DNA of 64,000 nt, taken from UA16 sp002292325. Lineage in GTDB: Bacteria; Bacteroidota; Bacteroidia; Flavobacteriales_D; Sanyastnellaceae. Both the position numbers and the translations under genes were made by a program. The notes under the pieces were generated by a model, which worked only from the letters and a program-made list of their open reading frames with translations, was not told the origin of the DNA and did no database searches. Position 1 is the first letter of the stretch. Every line of letters begins with the position of its first letter. Of the stretch, positions 8,060-18,260 are shown one piece after another. The DNA lies in the NCBI GenBank assembly GCA_943788645.1, contig CALSRC010000001.1, positions 62,001 to 126,000 of the forward strand, in the 5' to 3' direction.

Positions 8060-8609
8060 AAGCGGCGCGCACAAGATCAGCATACGAACCCTGCAAAGGT
8101 TCGACATGATCCGATAAAATTTTGACTTCTCGCACCTGTTCCAAACACCGGGCGAAGGCATAATGATCACTCAGGAGTGAAAAAGGGCGCGATGTATGGA
8201 GATCGTTTGGGTGGGTGTAGCCCTTGGTGACTTTGATTATTCGATGGCCTCCGACTGCTTGAATCAAATCTGGCTCCCAATCCACGGCCAAACAAGAACC
8301 CCGTTCCTCAGACCAAATCACATTGCGCACGCACAGGTCACCATGAACCAGGTCCATGCAATCTTTGGCATCCAGCGCCTCTGCAAGTAGCATCCAATCC
8401 AGCTCATCCCCTCCGCGGTGCACAGACCGTGCATCGGCTATCCACTCTTGTGTGCAAATGACTCGCTCGTCTCGCCAGTCAAACCGCATGGTTGGGAATG
8501 CCCGCCAATCTTTGGACAATTTTTCAATGGCCGCGCACCGATCTTCAATTTCTTTTGGAGCACTGAGCAAGCTCGCCAATTCCCAGTACCTGACGTGCTG
8601 CTTGCACAT
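8049..8609 (-). CDS. APH/ChoK-type kinase-like protein, C-lobe only
   Basis: A 186-residue protein carrying the catalytic core of aminoglycoside/choline-kinase-like phosphotransferases: LVHGDLCVRNVIW (catalytic Asp91, metal-binding Asn96) followed by LAVDWEPDL (Asp110, the DFG equivalent). There is no room for the N-terminal lobe with its ATP-binding lysine, so it is a small divergent kinase, an inactive relative, or a truncated gene. ATG 8609 overlaps the stop of the upstream 829-aa gene as TGATG, so the two are co-translated. A GTG three bases upstream is less likely. The function is unknown. It might phosphorylate a small molecule or act with its large partner. Confidence 0.6.
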   Translation of the reverse strand: MCKQHVRYWELASLLSAPKEIEDRCAAIEKLSKDWRAFPTMRFDWRDERVICTQEWIADARSVHRGGDELDWMLLAEALDAKDCMDLVHGDLCVRNVIWSEERGSCLAVDWEPDLIQAVGGHRIIKVTKGYTHPNDLHTSRPFSLLSDHYAFARCLEQVREVKILSDHVEPLQGSYADLVRAAFKI

Positions 8610-11098
8610 CACATGTTGCCTGAATCCAAATCGCCTGAATCGAATCCTTGGCTCGTGCCGGCAAAAGGCAAAGAAATTCCCAAATAAGCTGCGAGCAAAC
8701 TGCTTGTATCTTCAGCAAACCAATCGAAATCATTGATGGAAGTGAATGCCTTCCCTAGTTCTTGCATGTCGAAAAGTAACCCCCTCGGCAATTGGGTGTA
8801 GATCGCAAAGAAGTCCCAAAACTCATCAGCAAAGGAGCTCCAGTCCCCTTCGCATGCAGTCTCGACATAATCCAAGAGGAGACCGCGAACGAAGTCTACA
8901 TCGGCCTCATCGATTGAGGTTCCTGACTTATCCACTTGCAAATTGAGGCGCACAAACATTTGCTTTGTGGTATTCGCTTGCTCTGCTATGTCGACATTCA
9001 AATCCACAATTCGATCCCCAAAATGCGCTTCAATTTCGGTCTTCTTTACGGAGTGGCAAGCGTAAGGCAAGGTCATGACCATGGCCGTATTCTGTTCGTA
9101 AAAGACGGTGAGATCACCCCATGGATTAAGTGGTTTCCCTTGCTGTTCATCCGTCGCGACACCCATGCTTTCCATCTTAAAGTTCAGCTCAAACAGCTTG
9201 CTTTCTAACCGTCCGATTACCATGCTCAAAATGCTGGGAAATACGTCCAAAGAGCTCTGATTTGCGTCATAGTTCGCTGCAAATTTGAACTTGGTATTGT
9301 AGCCATGCACCGCCATGAAATCCATCATTTTCTTTCCATGGTTTTCGTACCCCAGTGGATATTCCGTGTTTTTGGAAAAAATCTGCTGTGTCACAGGAAA
9401 ATGCGATACCGCATATTTTTTCATATTCGCAGCAAATTCCGAGTAGAGCACATCCAAATTCGATATCCCTAAGCCGTGGACCATCCGCAACGATCCTGTC
9501 TCAACTCCATCCAGTATGTCCCACTCCATCCGCTCCAGAAGGATGGAATACACGTACTTGTCCTCAATCCGACTTTTCTCATCCCATTCTATTCCACTGT
9601 AGGATAAGGGAGATTCTTCAAATTTGTAGCCCGTACTGACCTCTCCCAATTTTGATGCTTCAGTAAACGGAGCCCATATCAAGTTTTCCAACGCAAAATC
9701 AAAGTCGTCCGAACCGCGGTACGTTCGATAGAAACTCACCCCTCCAGGAATCACCCTCACCATCATTCCCGATCGCGTGTTCTCATATACGAACCCAATC
9801 CACGACTGAATGGCTGGATGAAGTTGAGCGATGGTTTCTTCGTCGTTCAGAATGGTAATGGAGTTGTTGCCATTTCGAATGGCCTCTTCGCTCAGCTCAG
9901 AAGCTTTCGTGTGCAAGGTGAGTTCTCCTTCCACCGAACCGACGACGAGGCACCAATCCTGAGGGATTTGGTCAAGCTGTTCCAAAAACAACCGCCGTTC
10001 GGTATCGCTCATGAACACCGTTCCGATGTAATCGGGGACAATGACACGGTGATGATTCCGAATGACAACTGACCCGTCGTACATGATTCGAGGGTCCCAA
10101 ACATCCCCTGAAAAAACGGAAATCGCAGCGGAAATAGGAAGGTCGTAAATAAGTGCCGTGCACCAGAGCGGGTTCGTTTCGGACAACCGGCTGAGAAATC
10201 GGAGATACCAATTTTCCCAATCTCCTGATAAATGGATGGTGGCGGAGCGGGGCACGTCAGGGTTTTGGTTGAGGCCGTGCATGAGATGAGCGACAATGGG
10301 CGCCAGTTGCACCTCATCCAGAGAAACATCAGGGACCGAAACCAAGCTCAGATTTTCAGCATTCTCCGTGAAATAATCCAGGATAGTTTGTGTGGACTCA
10401 TTGGTTTCTTCCCGGTAATTCAGGGCCTGGAAAAGCGTGAATCCTCGGGTCAACTGAGGCAGCTCCCGGTTATTTTCCTTCCACTCGCGAACGGCTAATG
10501 CATACGTTGGGTTCAATGAAATCGATGGTTGATCTCCCGAAGTTGGTGGCGCAGGCAGTGCCTTCAACTCCGCCTCGAAACATGCCGCTATTTCGTCGAA
10601 TGAGCAGGTCATCTTGTCAATCGACTTCACCACCCATTCAGCATCCTTACGAATCGCACAATGAATCAGGCGCAAATCATCCAGCCGCTCCAATGCGTCG
10701 CAACCATCCAAATCCAGTGTGTGAAGAGCGGTACATTGAGACAACGCCTCAGGCAAGACTGAGCATTGAACCCCCTTTAACCCGACGCTTGTTAGCCGGC
10801 TCAGGTCCAGAGAGGCGTCGTAATTGGCGCCTTCCATTGGCTGAGCCAATAACCTCAAAACGCTGTACGTCCCATGCTCGCTTCGCCATCCGTCCTTCTT
10901 TATTATGGCCTCCGCTTCCTCTAGCAATGCTGGATCAAATGCCAATTGAATCTTTTCGCCGTTCACACGGGTCTTCCAGCCTTTGAGGCAGGTAGAATAG
11001 ACTTCCGGATCATTGGCATTCAAAACCCAATCGATCGCTTCATCAATGCGGTTTACATCATCCGAGTGGAACCGTTCGCGAAGTTCTTCGTAGTTCAT
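8609..11098 (-). CDS. Unrecognised 829-aa protein with a short leucine-rich segment
   Basis: I do not recognise this protein. It is soluble-looking, acidic, without signal peptide or membrane segments. Residues about 100-150 show a brief LRR-like pattern (ALHTLDLDGCDALERLDDL). The remainder is mixed alpha/beta with many Trp and acidic residues and a Ser/Gly/Asp tail. The chosen ATG is 11098; a TTG at 11119 is the only earlier option. It is translationally coupled to the kinase-like gene downstream and lies 77 nt after the PD-(D/E)XK nuclease gene on the same strand, so all may be one transcript. No catalytic motif could be identified. Confidence 0.7.
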   Translation of the reverse strand: MNYEELRERFHSDDVNRIDEAIDWVLNANDPEVYSTCLKGWKTRVNGEKIQLAFDPALLEEAEAIIKKDGWRSEHGTYSVLRLLAQPMEGANYDASLDLSRLTSVGLKGVQCSVLPEALSQCTALHTLDLDGCDALERLDDLRLIHCAIRKDAEWVVKSIDKMTCSFDEIAACFEAELKALPAPPTSGDQPSISLNPTYALAVREWKENNRELPQLTRGFTLFQALNYREETNESTQTILDYFTENAENLSLVSVPDVSLDEVQLAPIVAHLMHGLNQNPDVPRSATIHLSGDWENWYLRFLSRLSETNPLWCTALIYDLPISAAISVFSGDVWDPRIMYDGSVVIRNHHRVIVPDYIGTVFMSDTERRLFLEQLDQIPQDWCLVVGSVEGELTLHTKASELSEEAIRNGNNSITILNDEETIAQLHPAIQSWIGFVYENTRSGMMVRVIPGGVSFYRTYRGSDDFDFALENLIWAPFTEASKLGEVSTGYKFEESPLSYSGIEWDEKSRIEDKYVYSILLERMEWDILDGVETGSLRMVHGLGISNLDVLYSEFAANMKKYAVSHFPVTQQIFSKNTEYPLGYENHGKKMMDFMAVHGYNTKFKFAANYDANQSSLDVFPSILSMVIGRLESKLFELNFKMESMGVATDEQQGKPLNPWGDLTVFYEQNTAMVMTLPYACHSVKKTEIEAHFGDRIVDLNVDIAEQANTTKQMFVRLNLQVDKSGTSIDEADVDFVRGLLLDYVETACEGDWSSFADEFWDFFAIYTQLPRGLLFDMQELGKAFTSINDFDWFAEDTSSLLAAYLGISLPFAGTSQGFDSGDLDSGNM

Positions 11099-11175
11099 GG
11101 ATTTCCATTGTTTGTTCAAATCAAAAGTATCGAAATCTTGAAATCGTGCGCTTCGAACATTTCAACAACTTACTC

Positions 11176-12330
11176 CTAGCGACCGGCGGAAGTAAGTTGA
11201 AGCATTGCCTCCCGCCTCTCTTGAATCTTCTTCAAGTCGCGAATGCAAATTCGAACGACCTCTTTCCAAGCCAATGTCTCCGGTATTTTCTTCGATTGAT
11301 ATAAAAAAACAGCGCCAAATCGATTGAATTTCTTCCGTTTGGGGTTCGGGTACAGTTTCCCTTCGCCAAATTCCGCTGGGAATTGGAACCATTGCTGTGC
11401 ATCAAGCAATGCTCTAGCGTATCGCTCTGTGTTATCTCCTGTGTTGTCCTCGACAACCAGGCGGTATTGATTGCCCTGAATCTGAATCCCAATGGACAAC
11501 TGCGGCTGAATCACATATTTGATATCCAGAAAACCCGTGGCGCGGGTCATCCCAGAGTTAACGAATACCGTAGGAACGTCCAATTCCCAATCAATTTTGG
11601 ACCGGTTTGGAGCCATCTTAAACCCTGCCACCTCGGCAGCATGCCAAACCACCTTTGCCATACCGGCATATTTCTTCTTGAGGTAAAAATCGTCCAGGCG
11701 GTATTCATCTAACGCACGAAGGATGGGATTGGATGCCAAGCAAAAGTCGAAAAACTGAGAGTCATGGATTTCGGAACGCTTTTCAATTTCCACGAGTGCG
11801 TTCACAAGCAGTGCATAATCCTGAAGGATGTTCCGAAGGTATTCGCTCGTCGTTTCTTGGGCGCACGTTTCGATGAATGACTGCACGTCACCAAACGAGA
11901 GCGTGCGCCATTGCGAAGGCACTTCATCCATCTCGCTCAAACTCAGCAGCACACAGGTCGCATTCTCAGGCTTCTTGGCTGCATAGGTTTCCAGTTGGTC
12001 CCGCCTTGGCAAACTCTTGACTTTGTTTTCAATCCAAACATGCCACAACTGTTCGTCTGCTGATGCGCCCTCAGCTTGGAATGTAAGCCACACGTCAATG
12101 TTCTGCTTTTCCCGAAACACCGAATCCTTGCGGCGAGGATCAAAAACGTACCCTTCCGGAACAAAGTGGCCCAAAAACGCCGTCGTCGATGCAGCCCACT
12201 CTGGCTGCTCAAAAATCCAAGCCAAGAAATTCGAATGAAAAAGCTCTTTCGATCCCAATGAAAAATGAAAGACCGGTGAAGCTCCTAAACGCTTCAGAAG
12301 ATCGAAAAACTCCTCCTTTGCCTCAAGCAT
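11176..12330 (-). CDS. PD-(D/E)XK nuclease family protein (PDDEXK_4-like)
   Basis: A 384-residue protein. The N-terminal segment FHFSLGSKELFHSNFLAWIF (residues 21-40) is the helix typical of this family. The nuclease core follows: Asp79 in NIDVWLTF, then Glu101 and Lys103 in WIENKVKS, with Gln112 behind. Together these form the D-(E)xK active site. Family members are often found in defence and mobile contexts, but their biological role is mostly unassigned. The start lies one nucleotide after the stop of the small YqaE gene. A second copy of exactly this gene pair, with the nuclease cut to 61 residues, lies at 25922-26261. Confidence 0.75.
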   Translation of the reverse strand: MLEAKEEFFDLLKRLGASPVFHFSLGSKELFHSNFLAWIFEQPEWAASTTAFLGHFVPEGYVFDPRRKDSVFREKQNIDVWLTFQAEGASADEQLWHVWIENKVKSLPRRDQLETYAAKKPENATCVLLSLSEMDEVPSQWRTLSFGDVQSFIETCAQETTSEYLRNILQDYALLVNALVEIEKRSEIHDSQFFDFCLASNPILRALDEYRLDDFYLKKKYAGMAKVVWHAAEVAGFKMAPNRSKIDWELDVPTVFVNSGMTRATGFLDIKYVIQPQLSIGIQIQGNQYRLVVEDNTGDNTERYARALLDAQQWFQFPAEFGEGKLYPNPKRKKFNRFGAVFLYQSKKIPETLAWKEVVRICIRDLKKIQERREAMLQLTSAGR

Positions 12331-12331
12331 T

Positions 12332-12484
12332 TCAGCTTTTATTTAAAATAACCAATGCGGCAATGACTCCTGGAATCCAGCCAAAACACGTGAGAAGTGC
12401 GACAATCAGAATGCTCCCACAGCCCCTATCAAAAACGGCCAATGGAGGAAAAACAATTGCCAATAAAACCCGAATTAAACTCAT
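12332..12484 (-). CDS. YqaE/Pmp3-family small membrane proteolipid (copy 1)
   Basis: Only 50 residues, starting MSLIRVLLAIVFPPLAV and containing the family hallmarks: two hydrophobic helices, a short DRGCG loop and a CFGWIPGVIAAL second helix. Pmp3/YqaE proteins sit in the inner membrane and are linked to salt and stress tolerance in other organisms. It is directly upstream of the PD-(D/E)XK nuclease gene (1-nt gap). A paralogue of the same length lies at 26109-26261 in the same relation to a nuclease fragment. Confidence 0.85.
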   Translation of the reverse strand: MSLIRVLLAIVFPPLAVFDRGCGSILIVALLTCFGWIPGVIAALVILNKS

Positions 12485-12592
12485 GAAGTAAGACGTTATG
12501 GAGTGACGTTGTTGCAATATCTGCAATTAACCCCATTGTTCGCACAACATCGCTTTCTGATCATTCAACTCCCAACCGCAGCCACTGCGACT

Positions 12593-12883
12593 TCAAGCGG
12601 TATTTTCCAGTTTGAATGCTCGCGCTACAAATGGACTCCAGTATTTATTGACCAATTGCATGATTACAAATCCAAAAACCGCTGCAATTGTCCACTCCAA
12701 AGTGGAAAATGTTCCGTGGTCGACCACCCACTTATCAGACCAAAACCCCCACAAATTTGAGAAGCCTTTTTCTTCAAAATAGGCCGAAATGATTTCGACC
12801 GACATCAATCCTGCAACCCAGGCAACGCCCACGCTCAAAATTTCAAAAAGCACCTTGAGTGCAATGGTTTTAAACTTCTGCAT
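12593..12883 (-). CDS. Small membrane protein, 96 aa, unknown
   Basis: A 96-residue hypothetical protein with two hydrophobic stretches (about residues 10-32 and 63-82) flanked by charged residues, and aromatic-rich linkers. No family was recognised. It sits between the 147-aa-class membrane protein and the YqaE gene, all on the minus strand with short gaps (37 nt before, 108 nt after), so it probably belongs to the same transcript. The start is an ATG with an A-rich leader. Confidence 0.55.
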   Translation of the reverse strand: MQKFKTIALKVLFEILSVGVAWVAGLMSVEIISAYFEEKGFSNLWGFWSDKWVVDHGTFSTLEWTIAAVFGFVIMQLVNKYWSPFVARAFKLENTA

Positions 12884-12920
12884 TAAATTTTTTTAAATGG
12901 TAGGGCATTGAGGTCACTCG

Positions 12921-13361
12921 TTACATCTGTTTTAACGTGCGCTGTGGAATGAAGAAAATCCCGATGCAAAGGAACGTTACGATGATATTGCTGTAGGCAA
13001 TAAAGTCTGCGTGCTGCTCGATCAATGTCTTCTCATCTCCACTCCATATCAATTCCGTTGCCGCCCCAACAATGGATGTCGACCCGATGTTCCATGAGCC
13101 CAAAGTCCATCCCTCCTCCTCCAAACTGAAAGCGTAGTACTTGATGCCCAAAAACAAAGAGATGACGATTCCCGCCAAGCTAAACCACAGGTATTTCTTG
13201 CCACTCGATTTCCGTTTGACAGCCAAAAACAACAACGGCAAGCCCATGAATGCTAGAAGCAAAAATTTAATCCAATCAAACAAAAACAAGAAGAAGTGGG
13301 ACAAAGCGTACAACAGGACAACCAATACGACAACCCCGACAGCCTTTAGATTTTGACTCAT
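12921..13361 (-). CDS. Membrane protein, 146 aa, unknown
   Basis: A hypothetical integral membrane protein with four hydrophobic segments: near residues 6-30, 30-48, 56-75 and 118-140. Between the third and fourth lies an acidic, glycine-rich loop with Trp residues. No motif was recognised. ATG 13361 is preferred over an adjoining GTG at 13364. It is the first gene of the minus-strand run 13361-8049. A 100-bp gap separates it from the divergent beta-glucan locus. Confidence 0.55.
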   Translation of the reverse strand: MSQNLKAVGVVVLVVLLYALSHFFLFLFDWIKFLLLAFMGLPLLFLAVKRKSSGKKYLWFSLAGIVISLFLGIKYYAFSLEEEGWTLGSWNIGSTSIVGAATELIWSGDEKTLIEQHADFIAYSNIIVTFLCIGIFFIPQRTLKQM

Positions 13362-13466
13362 CACTTGCGTTTATTGCGAGGGACGGAAGCTATGAAAAAC
13401 CGTGAAAATGTCCAAAGAATGTCTGTGAATAGCGCGTGAGATCAGCAAGAGATATCCAAATTAGCG

Positions 13467-16400
13467 ATGCATCTTCTCAAATGATGCGGTGAATTCCCTT
13501 CGCTCGCTTTATTTTCGCTCTGCTGTAAATGCACAGCAACTCGATCTTGTTCGCCGTAGGAATGATGCAGGCAGGGCGAACGGTCACACGACAACCAACT
13601 ATCACGTTGAAATGAGCGACTTGGAAAACAGCACACCAATATACCTTGGGGCACAGCCCTTTCACACTTCGACCACCGCCACTTCCGGTGAGGAAGTGAC
13701 CATCGACGGCGAGACGTACTACAAAATCAGCACGGTTCATCGCATGCGTCCCTTCTTCATGAGCATTGTCAGCCACTCAGACCATTGGATGTTTTTGGCG
13801 AGCAACGGTGGACTGTCCGCAGGAAGGGTCAACAGCGACTTTGCCCTATTTCCCTATTACACGGACGACAAGATCACGGAAGCCGCAGAAACGACGGGCA
13901 GCAAAACCATCGTATTGGCTGAATCCGATGGGCGTCGCTTGCTCTGGCAGCCTTTTTCAGAACAAAATGCGGGGTGTATACCATCGAACGCAACCTGTAC
14001 AAAAACACGTGCGGCAACAAGGTCATCTTCGAAGAAATTAACCACGACCTCGAATTGACCTTCAGCTACCAATGGGCTGCGAGCGAGCGTTTCGGATTCA
14101 TGCGGCAGGCGCGACTCAAGTCTTCCGCTTCAACGGCCACGAAAGTGAGTGTGCTCGACGGGGTTCAAAATGTCCTTCCCGCACGGTGTGCCGGAAGGAT
14201 TGCAACGCGGGCAGCAGCAACTTGGTGGACGCCTACAAAAAAATGCGAGTTAGAGGCTGGCAACGTGGCGCATTTATGCGCTGAGCGCCCATCATCTCCG
14301 ACAAGGCCGAGCCCAGTGAATCTTTAAAGGCAAACGTCATTTGGTCCTTGGGGTTTGATGCGCCTACTGTGCTCTGGTCTTCGAAACAGTTGCAAGCCGT
14401 TTAAGACCGGTGCCGCTCTCGTTACCAGAGACCGATATCAAAGGCGAACGCGGTGCCTACTTCATTCAAAACTCTTTCGAGTTGGCTGCCCAACGGCAGC
14501 AAAGACTGGATGATCGTTGGCCAATTTGAGCCAGTCCATTCGCGAAGTCATTCGGTTGAAACAGGAGCTTCAGTCCCCTGACACCTTGAAGAACGAAGTC
14601 CTACGGGACGTTGAAGAGGGGTCCAAACGCCTCATGGCGCTGGTTGGGGGAAGTGATGGCTTGCAGCTAACGGCCGATCGACGCCGCAACATCCGGCATT
14701 TTGCCAACACCATGTTCAACGTGATGCGCGGCGGGATTTTCGATGAAAACTATGCGATTGAGCGCAAGGACTTCATGGCGTACATCGACCGAGCGAACCA
14801 CAAGGTGTTCTTCAAGAAAGCGGACTTGATGTCGACTTGGCCCGAAAAGTTCGATTTACCCTTCCTTCAAGAACAAACGAAACAGGACGACGACCTGAAT
14901 TTCAAGCGATTGTCCGCTGAGTATTTGCCCCTGAAATTCAGCCGACGTCACGGTGATCCCAGCCGTCCTTGGAACCGGTTTTCGATCAACTTGCGCAACG
15001 AAGACGACGGCTCCAAAATTCTGGACTACCAGGGGAATTGGCGTGACATTTTCCAAAATTGGGAAGCTTTGGTCCACGCGTATCCTGAATTCATTGAGGG
15101 AATGATCTTCAAGTTTCTCAATGCGTCCACGTTCGACGGGTACAACCCCTACCGGGTCTTCAAAGACGGATTCGAATGGGAGACCATTGAACCGGACAAC
15201 CCTTGGTCCTACATCGGCTATTGGGGCGATCATCAGATCATCTATTTACTGAAGTTCCTCGAGTTTTTGCGGGCCTATTACCCCGAGAAACTGGAGGAAT
15301 ATTTCGAGAACGATTCATTCGTCTACGCCAACGTTCCCTACCGAATCAAGCCGTACGACGCGCTGTTGGAAGACCCCAAGAATACGATTGATTTCGATCA
15401 TGAACGGGAGGAGAAAATTGCGTTCAAAAAAGACGAAATCGGGGGCGATGGTGCGCTTCTGCGTGAAGCTCACGTGTTCATCTACAAAGTGAATTTCATC
15501 GAAAAAATCATGGCGACCATGCTCGCCAAGGTTTCGAATTTTATTCCGGAAGGGGGAATTTGGATGAATACACAGCGACCCGAGTGGAACGACGCCAACA
15601 ATGCCCTGGTCGGGAACGGCGTGTCCATGGTGACCCTCTATTACTTGCGCCGATTCATGGTTTATTTCAAGGATGTTTTGGCCTCCACGAACCACCAAGA
15701 AGTCCTGATTTCAGAAGAGCTGCTCACTTGCTTCAATCGCATGAATGCAACGCTCACGAAATACCAATCCCTGACGACAGAACGCATCTCCAATGCTCAG
15801 CGACGGTCCATTCTCGACGGATTGGGCATCGCAGCGAGCGACTACCGTCAAAAAATTTACAATGAGAATTTTTCAGGTGCTAAATCCCCGATGAAATTAG
15901 CCGACCTCTCGGCGTTCATCGACGTAGCATTGGAGCACTTGGAGCACTCCATCAAAGCCAACAAACGATCCGACGGCCTCTACCATGCTTACAACCTCAT
16001 GACCGTTGAGCCCGATGGGGGCATCGAGATCACCGAATTGCCTGAAATGCTTGAAGGCCAGGTCGCGGTGCTGAGTTCGGGCTTGTTGAATTCAGCCGAA
16101 AGCCTAGACGTTTTGGATGCGTTGAAGGCGAGTGCACTCTTTCGAGAAGATCAATACAGCTATGTGCTGTATCCCAACAAATCCTTGCCTCGGTTCTTGG
16201 ATAAAAACAACATCGATCCCGAAGCGTTGGCCAGTTCCAAACTGCTGACCCAATTGGTGGAAGAAGCGAATGCAGACATCGTGACCAAGGACTGCATGGG
16301 TGGATTTCACTTCAATGGCAACCACAACAATGTCAATTCCTTGCGCGCAGCATTGCGTGCATTGCCCAATCAATATGACTCCTTGGTGGCTTCAGAGCAA

Positions 16401-17081
16401 AAGCAAATTGAAGCGATTTACGAAGGCATCTTCAACCACAAGTCCTTTACCGGTCGTTCCGGAACCTTCTTTGGGTATGAGGGATTGGGTTCCATTTATT
16501 GGCACATGGTTTCTAAGCTCCGGCTTGCGGTGTTTGAAGTGACCGAGGCTGCCGTGGATCAAAACGATTCTCCTGAAGTGGTAGGGCCGTTGTTCAATCA
16601 CTACTTCGAAATCAATGCCGGCATCGGGGCGCATAAGTCGCCCGAATTGTACGGTGCGTTCCCAACCGACCCCTATTCGCACACCCCCGGTGGCAAAGGA
16701 GCGCAGCAACCCGGCATGACCGGTCAGGTGAAAGAGGATTTGCTCTGCCGATTTGGGGAATTGGGCGTTCGCGTTTCTGCCGGGCAACTTCATTTTGATC
16801 GGGCGCTGATGCACCATGAAGAGTTTTTGACGGAGGCCGCCTCATTTGATTACGTGGATGTCAAGCAACGCTGGCAAACGATTGATCTGACTGCGGCTAG
16901 CTTGGCGTACACCGTTTGCCAAGTCCCTGTCATTCACAAGCGCGGGGACAAACCCGAAATTGAAATCAAGATGGCCGATGGGCGCACCGAGCGCATCGAA
17001 GGTTCGGTCCTCAATCGAGCGTTGAGCAGTAAAATATTCCGTCGGTCTCACGAGGTAACTCAACTCACGGTTATCGCCTGA
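13467..17081 (+). pseudogene. GH149/GH161-like beta-1,3-glucan phosphorylase, N-terminal third broken by several frameshifts
   Basis: From 14517 to 17081 one frame encodes 854 residues with sequence typical of the beta-1,3-glucan phosphorylases: SIYWHMVSKLRLAVFE, YVLYPNKSLPRFLDKNNI, FHFNGNHNN and PGMTGQVKEDLL. These enzymes split beta-1,3-glucan with phosphate to glucose-1-phosphate and are usually 1050-1200 residues long. The missing N-terminal part is present upstream but scattered over all three frames. It includes MRPFFMSIVSHSDHWMF (13489 frame), YTIERNLYKN (about 13975), FRFNGHESE, SNLVDAYKK, IISDKAEPSESLKANVIW (about 14295), TDIKGERGAYFIQN and NGSKDWMIVG. At least six shifts lie between about 13960 and 14520. 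The TTG at 14517 is not a credible start. It is either a recent pseudogene or a locally poor assembly. It heads the glucan locus. Confidence 0.75.
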
Positions 17082-17084
17082 TCC

Positions 17085-18257
17085 ATGCACAATCCATCGG
17101 CATCCGAACTCTTGGGCAATCCCCAATACCCTGCCATCTGCTATGGAGGCTACCGGGGCGAAAGCCGATCTGAGCAGCCGTCTATCGCGCAGTTAAAAGA
17201 GGATGTGCGGATTTTGCATGCCATGGGCATTCGATTCTTGCGCACCTACAACGTCCAACTTCCTCATGCGTCGAATTTGGTCGAGGCCATCCGTGAATTG
17301 AAGCAAGAGAATGCACGTTTTGAAATGTACCTGATGCTCGGCGCATGGATGGATTGTGTCGGCGCATGGACGGATGCGCCCAACCACGCTGAACAGGACT
17401 TCGCAGCCAACCAAGTTGAAATCGAACGCGCTGTCGCATTGGCTCAAGAATTTCCTGACATCGTCAAGGTCATCGCCGTTGGCAATGAATCCATGGTGCG
17501 TTGGGCTACCTCCTATTTCGTGGAAGCGAACGTCATTTTGCATTGGGTCAATCACCTCCAGGCGTTGAAAGAAACCGGGGAGTTGCCCCGTGATGTTTGG
17601 ATCACGAGCTCCGAAAATTTTGCGGCGTGGGGCGGAAGCCCGGAGTATCACAACGAAGATCTCCACGCGTTGGTTCAGGCGGTGGATTACGTTTCCATGC
17701 ACACGTATCCCTTCCACGACACCCACTACAATCCCACTTGCTGGATAGGCGATGACGCGCATATCACGGAAGATTCCGCATCGGAAATCGGGATGACTGA
17801 GCGTGCAATGGAGCGCGCAGTAACGTATAGCCAAAATCAATACGCCCAAGTGGTTGAATACGTGCGAAGCATTGATCCAAACAAAAAAGTGCATATTGGG
17901 GAGACCGGTTGGGCCAGTGTTTCGGACGGATTCTATGGCCCAGAAGGATCCCGCGCAGCGGATGAATACAAGCAGGCCCTTTTTTACCACGGGATGCGCA
18001 AATGGACACAATCTTCCGGCATCAGTTGTTTCCTTTTCGAGGCGTTTGACGAACCCTGGAAAAGTGCCTCAAACCCCACCGATTCCGAGAATCACTTTGG
18101 ATTGTTCACGGCCGAAGGGGAGGCAAAATACGCCGTCTGGCCTTGGGTAAAAGAAGGTGTTTTCGAAGGCTTGACCCGAGATGGCTATGCCATTAAAAGC
18201 AGTTACGAAGGTCAGCGCGAATTGCTGGACCGGCACGTATTACTCCCGGCATCTTAA
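17085..18257 (+). CDS. GH17 family beta-1,3-glucanase/glucosidase-type enzyme (first copy)
   Basis: A 390-residue TIM-barrel hydrolase. The acid/base is Glu135 in VIAVGNESM, the nucleophile Glu273 in VHIGETGWAS, and the GH17-type tail FLFEAFDEPWKS follows. GH17 enzymes cleave or transfer beta-1,3-glucan chains. No signal peptide is visible, so the enzyme should act in the cytoplasm, together with the phosphorylase encoded four bases upstream. It would shorten imported laminari-oligosaccharides. The next gene starts 3 nt after the stop, consistent with an operon. Confidence 0.88.
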   Translation: MHNPSASELLGNPQYPAICYGGYRGESRSEQPSIAQLKEDVRILHAMGIRFLRTYNVQLPHASNLVEAIRELKQENARFEMYLMLGAWMDCVGAWTDAPNHAEQDFAANQVEIERAVALAQEFPDIVKVIAVGNESMVRWATSYFVEANVILHWVNHLQALKETGELPRDVWITSSENFAAWGGSPEYHNEDLHALVQAVDYVSMHTYPFHDTHYNPTCWIGDDAHITEDSASEIGMTERAMERAVTYSQNQYAQVVEYVRSIDPNKKVHIGETGWASVSDGFYGPEGSRAADEYKQALFYHGMRKWTQSSGISCFLFEAFDEPWKSASNPTDSENHFGLFTAEGEAKYAVWPWVKEGVFEGLTRDGYAIKSSYEGQRELLDRHVLLPAS

Positions 18258-18260
18258 ACC

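Noticed and set aside
14517..17081. Independent 854-aa gene starting at TTG 14517
   Set aside because: Conserved phosphorylase N-terminal words lie directly upstream in other frames. A start here would omit a domain.
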